Of a stretch of DNA of 49,047 bases, positions 42,532 to 49,047 are shown piece after piece. Origin of the DNA: Sulfonitrofixus sp039714575 (GTDB lineage: Bacteria > Campylobacterota > Campylobacteria > Campylobacterales > Sulfurimonadaceae); assembly GCA_039714575.1 (NCBI GenBank), contig JBDLJE010000007.1, positions 1 to 49,047 on the forward strand. The letters run 5' to 3'. Both the position numbers and the translations under genes were made by a program. Every line of letters begins with the position of its first letter. The stretch's first letter is position 1. The notes under the pieces are model-generated. The model had not been told where the DNA came from. It saw nothing but the letters and a program-made list of their open reading frames with translations, and ran no database searches.

Positions 42532-43428
42532 ATCGACCTTCCTTCTGCCGTTGAACCCTATCAGTTTCACGGCAGAACACTCTACATTAAACGCGATGAT
42601 CTTATAGATAAAGATCTAAGCGGCAACAAATTTCGAAAACTCCAATTTTTATTAGACACCCCCTCAACTAGTTACAAACGAATTATCTCTTATGGCGGAA
42701 ACCAGTCTAACGCTATGGCCTCGATCGCTGCTTTGTGCAGACGTAAAGGGTGGCTGTTTCTGTATATCACTAAAGTACTGTCAACAGCACTAAAACAGAA
42801 TAAAAGCGGAAACTTAAAGGCTGCTCTCAGTGACGGTATGGAGCTGTTGGAAGTACCTCATAATGAGTATAGAGATGTTGTCTCTTCTCTCCATTCAGCG
42901 CTCCCAAATGCTAGAATGCAGAGGAGGGAAGGTGACCTTGTCTTGGCTCAGGGTGGTGCTGACCTTGGTGCGAAAGAGGGTGTTGGCGTGTTGGCTGAAG
43001 AGATAAGCGTTTGGCAGTTTGAAAACGGTAGTAAAAAGCTTACAGTAGTAACACCTTCAGGAACAGGAACAACAGCTTGTTTTCTTGCAACATCTCTGCC
43101 CGAGGTCACGGTTGTCACAACACCGCTGATAGGTTCAAAAGAGTATCTTGAAGAGCAGATAAGGTACCTGGGAACATTGCCAAGTAATTTGACGATTGTC
43201 GACACACAGAAGAAGTATCGATTTGGCAAGACCTATGCAGAGTACATAACGGTCTATCAAGAGTTGTTGGAGCAGGGTATAGAGATGGACCTGCTCTATG
43301 CACCCAAGATGTTGATAGCACTCTCTGAAGAGTTGGACAATATAGAAGGTGATGTACTTTATATTCATAGTGGCGGAGTGAAAGGCAACAGTTCGATGCT
43401 GGAAAGATATGCGTCTAGAGGGTTGTAG
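42532..43428 (+). CDS. PLP-dependent enzyme of the ACC deaminase/D-cysteine desulfhydrase family (no canonical start)
   Basis: The frame encodes a clear fold-type II PLP enzyme: YIKRDDL, the Schiff-base Lys in SGNKFRKL, YGGNQSNAMAS and the phosphate loop TPSGTGTTACF, ending SGGVKGNSSML. The N-terminal motifs lie before 42715, the first ATG in frame; upstream there is no GTG or TTG either, back to a TGA at 42487-42489. The gene probably starts right after the Peb4 stop; the ATC at 42532 behind GGAAAG gives the length expected. The reaction (ACC, D-Cys or another amino acid) is not determined. Confidence 0.8.
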   Translation: MDLPSAVEPYQFHGRTLYIKRDDLIDKDLSGNKFRKLQFLLDTPSTSYKRIISYGGNQSNAMASIAALCRRKGWLFLYITKVLSTALKQNKSGNLKAALSDGMELLEVPHNEYRDVVSSLHSALPNARMQRREGDLVLAQGGADLGAKEGVGVLAEEISVWQFENGSKKLTVVTPSGTGTTACFLATSLPEVTVVTTPLIGSKEYLEEQIRYLGTLPSNLTIVDTQKKYRFGKTYAEYITVYQELLEQGIEMDLLYAPKMLIALSEELDNIEGDVLYIHSGGVKGNSSMLERYASRGL

Positions 43429-43567
43429 GTTACAGGCTCTCTACTGATTTTACAATATAGGTAATATTACGGCACGAACCAATATGGGTCACATGTCACC
43501 ATATGTTTGACACTGTATGTTCAAGTAAATATTTATTTTGGTAAAATTCTCACAATAAATTGACTGG

Positions 43568-43585
43568 ATCTTTGATATCAAAGAT
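43568..43585. promoter_or_regulatory. perfect 18-bp palindrome upstream of purC
   Basis: ATCTTTGATATCAAAGAT is a complete dyad 32 bp before the purC start and just after a TTGACT (43560-43565). It could be an operator. The region 43429-43616 also holds the imperfect dyad ATATGG...CCATAT near 43480-43505. Confidence 0.45.
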
Positions 43586-43616
43586 TGTAAAAAGCACAAC
43601 TATAAAGGTTTTAACA

Positions 43617-44720
43617 ATGAATTTAGCTGAAAAAGTATTAGCCGTAAATGACGATCTTCCTATTCGAACAGATGCCCCTGTACATAGCGGTAAGGTGCGC
43701 TCTGTCTATTGGTTGAGTGAGAGTGACAGTAAGCGTTTGATCAAAGAGAAGGGCTATGATGTGCCTATGGACACACCCCTGGCAATAATGGTTATCAGTG
43801 ACCGTATCTCTGCATTTGACTGTATCTGGAAAGGCGAGGGGAACATGCAGGGTGTACCGGGCAAGGGGGCATCACTTAATGCTATCTCTAACCATTGGTT
43901 TAAGCTCTTCAAAGAGCAAGGACTCGCTGACAGTCATATCCTTGATATCCCACACCCCTTTGTCTGGATAGTGCAAAAGGCTAAGCCGGTGATGATCGAG
44001 GCTATCTGCCGTCAGTATATTACCGGTTCGATGTGGCGCTCATATGAAAAAGGTGAACGTGAGTTTTGCGGGATTGAGATAGCCGAAGGGTTAACAAAAG
44101 ATTCTAAGCTGCCTGAGCTGCTGCAAACACCTTCTACTAAAGGGATACTGACTGGTATTCCCGGTGTTCCTGCAGTCGATGACGTTAATATCACCCGTAA
44201 AAACATTGAAGACAATTACGAAGCCTTCAACTTCAGATCACTAGATGACATCACACTTTACGAGAAGTTGCTGACAGAAGGTTTTGATGTGATCTCAAAT
44301 GAACTTTCAAAGCTGGATCAGATCTTTGTAGACACTAAATTTGAGTTCGGTTATGTGAAAGATTCACAGGGTAATGACAAGCTTATTTATATGGATGAGG
44401 TAGGTACACCAGACTCATCACGTATTTGGGATGGAGAAGAGTACAGAAATGGTAAAGTGGTAGAAAACTCAAAAGAGGGTTTCCGCCAGTTGCTGCTTAA
44501 CCATTTCCCTGATCCAGACATCTTGTTAAACAAGTCTCGTATGGAAGAACGTGAAGCCTTAGCCCGCGACAATGAACTGCCAACAGAGGTCTTGATGAAT
44601 GTCTCAAAGACCTATACCGACATAGCAGAGAAGATCACAGGTGAAAAAATCGTACTTTCTGAAAACCCAAAAGCAGAGATCATTACTATACTGCGCGAGC
44701 AGTATCAGCTTATTGATTAA
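43617..44720 (+). CDS. purC: phosphoribosylaminoimidazole-succinocarboxamide synthase (long, gammaproteobacterial type)
   Basis: A 367-aa SAICAR synthetase that joins aspartate to CAIR in purine synthesis. It has VHSGKVRSVYWLSESDSKRL, the ATP site MVISDRISAFDCIWKGEG, ITGSMWRSYEKGERE, DTKFEFGYV and DEVGTPDSSRIW. It is the long form found in Vibrio and relatives, not the about 235-aa form usual in this phylum. The start is the ATG at 43617 with AAAGG 8 bp upstream; an upstream TTG at 43560 would add an unlikely extension. With the relic at 8386-8478 this points to replacement by transfer. Confidence 0.94.
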   Translation: MNLAEKVLAVNDDLPIRTDAPVHSGKVRSVYWLSESDSKRLIKEKGYDVPMDTPLAIMVISDRISAFDCIWKGEGNMQGVPGKGASLNAISNHWFKLFKEQGLADSHILDIPHPFVWIVQKAKPVMIEAICRQYITGSMWRSYEKGEREFCGIEIAEGLTKDSKLPELLQTPSTKGILTGIPGVPAVDDVNITRKNIEDNYEAFNFRSLDDITLYEKLLTEGFDVISNELSKLDQIFVDTKFEFGYVKDSQGNDKLIYMDEVGTPDSSRIWDGEEYRNGKVVENSKEGFRQLLLNHFPDPDILLNKSRMEEREALARDNELPTEVLMNVSKTYTDIAEKITGEKIVLSENPKAEIITILREQYQLID

Positions 44721-44738
44721 AAAAAGTTGTGAAGATTG

Positions 44739-44759
44739 ATTCTGGAGTAGATCCAGAAT
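44739..44759. terminator. bidirectional terminator between convergent purC and fba
   Basis: ATTCTGGA (44739-44746) pairs with TCCAGAAT (44752-44759) over a 5-nt loop. On the minus strand a T-rich run follows further on (AACTTTTTT), on the plus strand only a weak one. Confidence 0.5.
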
Positions 44760-44782
44760 ACATTTGTCGCTGAGAGCAGTAC

Positions 44783-45865
44783 TTAGTTTCTGTCTAGTGC
44801 ATTAAGATCTTTAAATGCCTGTTCAACACGACTCACTAGAGTCTCCTGTCCCGCCCTTAACCATTTTCTTGGATCATAGTACTTCTTATTCGGCTTGTCG
44901 TCACCTTCCGGGTTTCCGATCTGGCCTTGCATGTACTCTTTTTTACTTTCGTAATAGTCCTTAACACCTTCCCATGTTGCCCACTGGGTGTCGGTGTCGA
45001 TGTTCATCTTGATAACACCGTAAGAGAGAGCCTCTTCGATCTCAGACTGTGCTGAACCTGAACCGCCGTGGAAGACAAAGTCAACCGGCTTGCTGTTTTG
45101 AGTGTTGAACTTCTCTGCGATGAACTTTTGTGAGTTGTCGAGGATAGTTGGCGTAAGTACGACATTTCCCGGTTTGTAGACACCGTGCACATTACCGAAA
45201 GATGCTGCAACAGTGAAACGAGGAGAGACTTTAGAGAGCTCCTCGTATGCATACGCTACCTCTTCGGGCTGAGTGTACAGAAGAGCATTGTCGATCTCAG
45301 TGTTATCGACACCGTCCTCTTCGCCGCCTGTTACACCCAGTTCGATCTCGATCGTCATGCCGATCTTGTCCATACGTTTAAGATACTCTGCACAGGTCGC
45401 GATGTTCTCTTCGATAGGCTCTTCAGAGAGGTCAAGCATGTGTGAACTGAACAGTGGTTTACCGTGAGTCTTGTAAAAATCTTCACCTGCATCAAGCAGT
45501 GCATCGATCCATGGCAGAAGTTTACGGGCAGCATGGTCTGTGTGCAAGATAACAGGAATGCCGTAAAGCTCTGCCATCATGTGCACATGCATCGCACCGG
45601 AGATCGTACCGGCGATAGCCGCTTTTTCATCAGCATTGCTAAGGCCTTTGCCTGCGTAGTAGTACCCGCCGCCGTTTGAGAACTGGACAATAACAGGAGA
45701 GTTGACATTTTTAGCCGCTTCCAAGACACCGTTGATAGAGTCTGTACTCACAACATTAACAGCCGGCAGTGCAAACCCTTGCTCTTTTGCTGCCGCGAAA
45801 ACTTTTTGTACATCATCACCGTGCAATACGCCCGGTTTTACCAAATCTAAAATACCTTGTGCCAT
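44783..45865 (-). CDS. fba: fructose-bisphosphate aldolase, class II
   Basis: The 360-aa zinc enzyme splits or makes fructose 1,6-bisphosphate. It is class IIA, like E. coli FbaA: the catalytic Asp110 and zinc-binding His111 lie in ILHTDHAARK, IEIELGVTGGEEDG has the second metal Glu, and the later zinc sites are in FGNVHGVYK and VFHGGSGS. Length fits. In an organism with a reductive TCA cycle it would serve gluconeogenesis, but that is inferred. Single gene. Confidence 0.97.
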   Translation of the reverse strand: MAQGILDLVKPGVLHGDDVQKVFAAAKEQGFALPAVNVVSTDSINGVLEAAKNVNSPVIVQFSNGGGYYYAGKGLSNADEKAAIAGTISGAMHVHMMAELYGIPVILHTDHAARKLLPWIDALLDAGEDFYKTHGKPLFSSHMLDLSEEPIEENIATCAEYLKRMDKIGMTIEIELGVTGGEEDGVDNTEIDNALLYTQPEEVAYAYEELSKVSPRFTVAASFGNVHGVYKPGNVVLTPTILDNSQKFIAEKFNTQNSKPVDFVFHGGSGSAQSEIEEALSYGVIKMNIDTDTQWATWEGVKDYYESKKEYMQGQIGNPEGDDKPNKKYYDPRKWLRAGQETLVSRVEQAFKDLNALDRN

Positions 45866-45965
45866 AGCTAGAACCTCACTAATTTAATGGCGCAATTATA
45901 ACAGAGAGATGCTTTTGTTAGACTCTTTTTGGTAAGATGGTTTTTACTAAATGAAGGAACAGAAC

Positions 45966-46874
45966 ATGGGTATAGACCTTTCAGACGTCTTAGTCATCGG
46001 TATCTCGTCACGAGCTCTTTTTGACTTGGAAGATTCAAATGATCTTTTCCAAAAAGAGGGCTTGGACGCCTATCGTGCCCACCAGTTCGAAAATGAGAAA
46101 GAGATCCTTGGAAAAGGGACGGCTTTTGCTCTGGTCGAGGCGCTTTTGCACCTCAATGTGTTGAGTGGCAAAAAGCTTGTCGAGGTGATCGTCATGTCGC
46201 GCAACTCGCCTGACACCGGTTTGCGGGTCTTTAACACCATCAGTCACTACGAACTTGACATCTCAAGAGCGGCCTTTAGCGGAGGAACACCGCTCTCGCC
46301 TTATCTGAAAGCCTTTGACGTCGACCTGTTCCTCTCAAAGTCGGACGAAGATGTTCAAGCGGCGGTGGATTCGGGTGTTGCTGCAGCGGCGCTGTATGCT
46401 CCGCCTATAGGACAGAGCATCGAGACAGACAAGATCCGTATCGCTTTTGATGCGGATGCGGTCATCTTTTCGGAAGAGAGTGAACATATCTATAAGACTC
46501 AGGGGCTTGAGGCCTTTTTGGCGCATGAGAAAGCCAATGTCGACACACCTATGAAAGAGGGCCCTTTTGCCAAGCTTTTGATGACGCTCTCTTATCTGCA
46601 GCAGCACTTTCCAAAAGGCGAGTCCCCCGTACGTATCGCCATCGTAACAGCGCGCAACTCTCCGGCGCATGAGCGGGTCGTTCAGACCTTGCGAACATGG
46701 GGTGTTACTGTTGATGAGGCGTTTTTTCTCGGTGGTTTGAATAAAGACGAGGTGCTCTCTGCTTTTAATGCCCATATCTTTTTTGACGACCAGGACCTTC
46801 ATCTGCAAAGTGCCTCTAAAAAAGTCCCTTCGGCGAAGGTGCCCTACAAAAGCGGTTCACCATTGAACTCTTAG
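45966..46874 (+). CDS. cytosolic 5'-nucleotidase family protein
   Basis: A 302-aa protein of the 5-nucleotidase family related to animal cN-I. It has two similar halves: VIGISSRALFDLEDSNDLF...VIVMSRNSPDTGLRVF and IRIAFDADAVIFSEESEHIY...IAIVTARNSPAHERVV, the second with the DxD nucleophile motif (FDADAV) and FFDDQDLH at the end. It would dephosphorylate nucleoside monophosphates. I used the ATG at 45966, correctly spaced from AAGGA, over one at 45951. Its 3' end overlaps the convergent cupin gene by 4 bp. Confidence 0.88.
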   Translation: MGIDLSDVLVIGISSRALFDLEDSNDLFQKEGLDAYRAHQFENEKEILGKGTAFALVEALLHLNVLSGKKLVEVIVMSRNSPDTGLRVFNTISHYELDISRAAFSGGTPLSPYLKAFDVDLFLSKSDEDVQAAVDSGVAAAALYAPPIGQSIETDKIRIAFDADAVIFSEESEHIYKTQGLEAFLAHEKANVDTPMKEGPFAKLLMTLSYLQQHFPKGESPVRIAIVTARNSPAHERVVQTLRTWGVTVDEAFFLGGLNKDEVLSAFNAHIFFDDQDLHLQSASKKVPSAKVPYKSGSPLNS

Positions 46875-47167
46875 GCAATATGCACCGTAAGCCACAGTGC
46901 ATCATCTGAAGTTGATATGACTCTATGGAGTTCATGTGCAGGGATAAAGAGTGTATCGCCTGACTTTAATGTCTTCTCTTCATTGTCTATCAGCAGCAGG
47001 GCCACCCCTCTGATAAGCAATAACCACTCATCTTCCTCCTGATCGTACCAAGAGCCGTTGTTCAGTCTGTTGGAGACAACACGGTTGATCGTTACATTTT
47101 TGTATTGCAGCAGTTCGTTGATCGTTTCAGTGCCTTCAACAGGTTTTGTAATATTAAAAAAATTCAT
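46871..47167 (-). CDS. cupin domain protein
   Basis: A 98-aa single-cupin protein: NNGSWYDQEEDEWLLLIRG and KSGDTLFIPAHELHRV match the two cupin motifs, with Glu and His as candidate metal ligands. The canonical first-motif His residues are replaced (WYDQEEDEW), so metal binding may differ. No substrate is indicated. ATG at 47167; longer in-frame starts reach into the divergent hemerythrin promoter region and are unlikely. Confidence 0.82.
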   Translation of the reverse strand: MNFFNITKPVEGTETINELLQYKNVTINRVVSNRLNNGSWYDQEEDEWLLLIRGVALLLIDNEEKTLKSGDTLFIPAHELHRVISTSDDALWLTVHIA

Positions 47168-47254
47168 ATTATTGACCTTTGTCAAGAGGATGTTGTTATC
47201 TATTTTACTATAATCGCAACAATAATAAAAGAGTCTAATATAAGGAAAGAAAAT

Positions 47255-47698
47255 ATGACAAGTATTAAAGAGTTCATGACCAAAGACCACCGTGAGTGTG
47301 ACGACACTTTTGCAGAGATGGAACAAAAAGCGAACAGTGAGGGTCTGGCGGCAGCTAAAGAGCTTTATGCCAAGATGTCACAAGAGATAGAACACCACTT
47401 TCAGATGGAAGAGCGTGTCATCTTCCCGGCTTTTGAAGAGAAGACGGGTATGACAGAGGGGCCGACGCAGATGATGCGTATGGAACATGCACAGATGCGT
47501 TCACTGATCCAGGAGATCGGTGAAGCCATCGACAATGATGACAAAGACCGTTTTTTTGGATTGACCGAGACGATGATGATCATGGTACAGCAGCACAATA
47601 TGAAAGAGGAACAGATGCTCTACACGATGATCCAGCAGCATATGGCAGCAGAGAATGACCAGATCATGATGCTGATGGAGTCGATGATCACACAGTAA
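47255..47698 (+). CDS. hemerythrin-like (HHE) domain protein
   Basis: A 147-aa four-helix protein with the di-iron ligand pattern: DHRECDDTF (His12), EIEHHFQMEERVIFPAFE with HxxxE, MEHAQMRSLI and QQHNMKEEQMLY with HxxxE. It would bind oxygen or NO, or store iron. AAGGAAAG precedes the ATG. Its stop overlaps the next start (TAATG), so it is made together with the membrane protein that follows. The cofactor is inferred. Confidence 0.88.
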   Translation: MTSIKEFMTKDHRECDDTFAEMEQKANSEGLAAAKELYAKMSQEIEHHFQMEERVIFPAFEEKTGMTEGPTQMMRMEHAQMRSLIQEIGEAIDNDDKDRFFGLTETMMIMVQQHNMKEEQMLYTMIQQHMAAENDQIMMLMESMITQ

Positions 47699-48981
47699 TG
47701 AACTTTACAGGCCTCTCACTCGACCAAGCACCGCCCATATCGGCACCGGTGCGATTTTTCTTGACCGCACCGCTTTTTGCAATGGTCGCGGCTGTTCTCA
47801 TACTTTTTACCGACCCTGCAGTGCTGATGAGCCGTTATAGTCTAGAGACCATCGTCGTGACCCACCTTTTTACCATCGGTTTTATCGCCATGGTGATGCT
47901 GGGAGCGTTGCAACAGATGCTGCCTGTTCTGGCCGGGGTGAGCCTTCCAAAAGCCTCTTTGGTCGCTACTGTGTCCCATGTCTTAATCTCGTTAGGACTG
48001 ATTTTGATGAGCATCGGTCTGCTGCAAAGTGCCAAGATCATTATATTTATGGCAACGCTCTTTTTGGGGTTGGGCTTTTTAATACTGCTCGGAGCCATTA
48101 TCGCAGCCATACGCAAAGTCGAGTTTTTAACACCGACCATACGGGGTATGCGGATCGCGATCGGTTTTGCCTTTGTCATCGTAATGCTGGGGATGCACCT
48201 TTTAAGCTCTTACGGCACGGGTGTCATGGGTGAGACGCATCTCAGTTTTGCCAACATACATGCCGTTCTAGCCATCTTCGGATTTGCCGGTATCTTGATC
48301 ATCGGCGTCGCTTTTCAGGTCATCCCGATGTTCTATGTCACACCGCCTTTTCATGAGAATCATCAAAAGTATCTTGTTCTATCGGTTGTCTCTGTCTTGG
48401 CGCTTTGGGCGCTACTGAGCTTTATAGCCGATGATTTTGCATGGATCGTCAAGGCACTGCTTGTGGTTCTTTTTGCGCTCTTTGGTTTTCTTATCATCGA
48501 AAAGATGAATCAACGCAAACGCCCCATAGCAGATATCACGGTCTACTACTGGCGACTAAGCGGGTTTATGGCGGTTTCAGGCGGCCTGCTTTGGTTGGCA
48601 TCGTCATTTGTTGAAGCGGAGATCATCACTTTTGTGGGCGTCATCATCGGCGGCGGATTTATTATGAGTGTGATAAGCGGCATGCTCTACAAGATCATCC
48701 CTTTTCTCGTCTGGTTCCATCTTAACGGCATGGGGTATATGAGCATCCCGAGCATGGGCGAGATGGTGCATAAAAAGATGGCACTGGTACAGTTTGTGCT
48801 GTTTGTTCTGACACTTGCGCTTTTTGCAGCGGCTTTTTGGCTGCCTGTCATGATGAAGCTGGGAGCCGTCACTCTTTTTGTCTCGATGGTGCTGCTGGAG
48901 GTCAATCTTGTATTGGCCTATAAAAACTACGGTGAGACACGTAAACGAAAACCTGACTTTGATATGAGTGGCGTAAAGTAA
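47698..48981 (+). CDS. 12-helix membrane protein, heme-copper oxidase subunit I/NnrS-like, unknown function
   Basis: A 427-aa protein that is almost entirely hydrophobic, with about 12 predicted membrane segments. Conserved-looking His residues in helices (VTHLFTIGFIAMVMLGALQQ, ANIHAVLAIFGFAGILIIG, LVWFHLNG) give it the look of a diverged heme-copper oxidase subunit I or NnrS relative, which bind heme or NO. No copper site was recognised. Coupled translation with the hemerythrin suggests a shared role with oxygen or NO. Not firmly assigned. Confidence 0.7.
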   Translation: MNFTGLSLDQAPPISAPVRFFLTAPLFAMVAAVLILFTDPAVLMSRYSLETIVVTHLFTIGFIAMVMLGALQQMLPVLAGVSLPKASLVATVSHVLISLGLILMSIGLLQSAKIIIFMATLFLGLGFLILLGAIIAAIRKVEFLTPTIRGMRIAIGFAFVIVMLGMHLLSSYGTGVMGETHLSFANIHAVLAIFGFAGILIIGVAFQVIPMFYVTPPFHENHQKYLVLSVVSVLALWALLSFIADDFAWIVKALLVVLFALFGFLIIEKMNQRKRPIADITVYYWRLSGFMAVSGGLLWLASSFVEAEIITFVGVIIGGGFIMSVISGMLYKIIPFLVWFHLNGMGYMSIPSMGEMVHKKMALVQFVLFVLTLALFAAAFWLPVMMKLGAVTLFVSMVLLEVNLVLAYKNYGETRKRKPDFDMSGVK

Positions 48982-49002
48982 ACAGTCATTTCTGACTGTT
49001 TA
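48979..49002 (+). terminator. hairpin at the end of the membrane protein gene
   Basis: TAAACAGTCA (48979-48988, starting at the stop codon) pairs perfectly with TGACTGTTTA (48993-49002) over a TTTC loop. The T-tract is minimal, so it may stabilise the 3' end or act with a factor. Confidence 0.5.
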
Positions 49003-49047
49003 TAGCCACGGAACCGGAGGCATGTGCGAAGCACCGACGGAGGCAAG

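Noticed and set aside
43560..43616. Upstream TTG start for purC
   Set aside because: It would add 19 residues not found in the family and span the palindrome; the ATG at 43617 has a good ribosome binding site and gives the family length.
49003..49047. Repeat or RNA gene at the right edge (GTGCGAAGCAC hairpin, GGAGGCA twice)
   Set aside because: Only 45 bases are available, too few to decide.

Overview
The window is from a member of the Campylobacterota (Epsilonproteobacteria), most like a free-living Sulfurimonas-type organism. The clearest markers are hobA (a DnaA-binding replication initiator known only from this phylum), the block rppH-lysC-hobA-holB-folP, the operon rpmH-rnpA-yidD-yidC-jag-mnmE, the cluster tatB-tatC-queA, a Peb4-type periplasmic PPIase, and a likely HspR (HAIR-type) operator in front of clpB. 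The content is mostly core chromosome: no tRNA, rRNA, CRISPR array, transposase or phage gene was recognised.

Layout. 0.1-5.3 kb (+): proA, an orphan ABC ATPase, an exported protein, a YqiA-type esterase, an MscS-type channel and a macro-domain protein, mostly overlapping. 5.3-9.8 kb (-): read from ctpA through purS, purQ, a membrane protein and plsC to crcB; a short 3' remnant of an old purC lies between ctpA and purS. 10.4-13.4 kb (+): clpB and a tetraheme cytochrome. 13.6-18.9 kb (+): ribosomal protein L34, RNase P protein, membrane insertion (yidD, yidC), jag, mnmE, ruvX. 18.9-21.5 kb: a hypothetical gene, ilvC and a DUF2062 protein. 21.6-23.4 kb (+): a divergent polysaccharide deacetylase and dprA. 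23.4-26.8 kb (-): hemW, tatB, tatC, queA. 27.0-31.0 kb (+): rppH, lysC, hobA, holB, folP. 31.0-39.3 kb: a cyclophilin, two outer-membrane barrels, HU, small unknowns, two methyltransferases (one cmoA), pepD, an M23 peptidase and nth. 39.5-49.0 kb: a hybrid histidine kinase, a Peb4-like PPIase, a PLP enzyme, a long-form purC, class II aldolase, a 5'-nucleotidase, a cupin, a hemerythrin and a multi-pass membrane protein.

Three observations stand out. (1) Four copies of a ~107-bp imperfectly palindromic element sit at the stop codons of four unrelated + strand genes (jag, two outer-membrane barrels, the hybrid kinase), all in the same orientation. Each is followed by a second conserved hairpin of the form GATGAGC...GCCATC, usually with a T-tract. 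The copies carry paired, compensating changes in the stems, so the fold itself appears to be maintained. (2) Purine synthesis shows a gene replacement: the ancestral short purC between ctpA and purS is reduced to about 30 codons, while an intact 367-aa purC of gammaproteobacterial type lies 35 kb away. (3) Two genes with clear homology (rnpA and the PLP enzyme) have no ATG, GTG or TTG in frame at their expected 5' ends.
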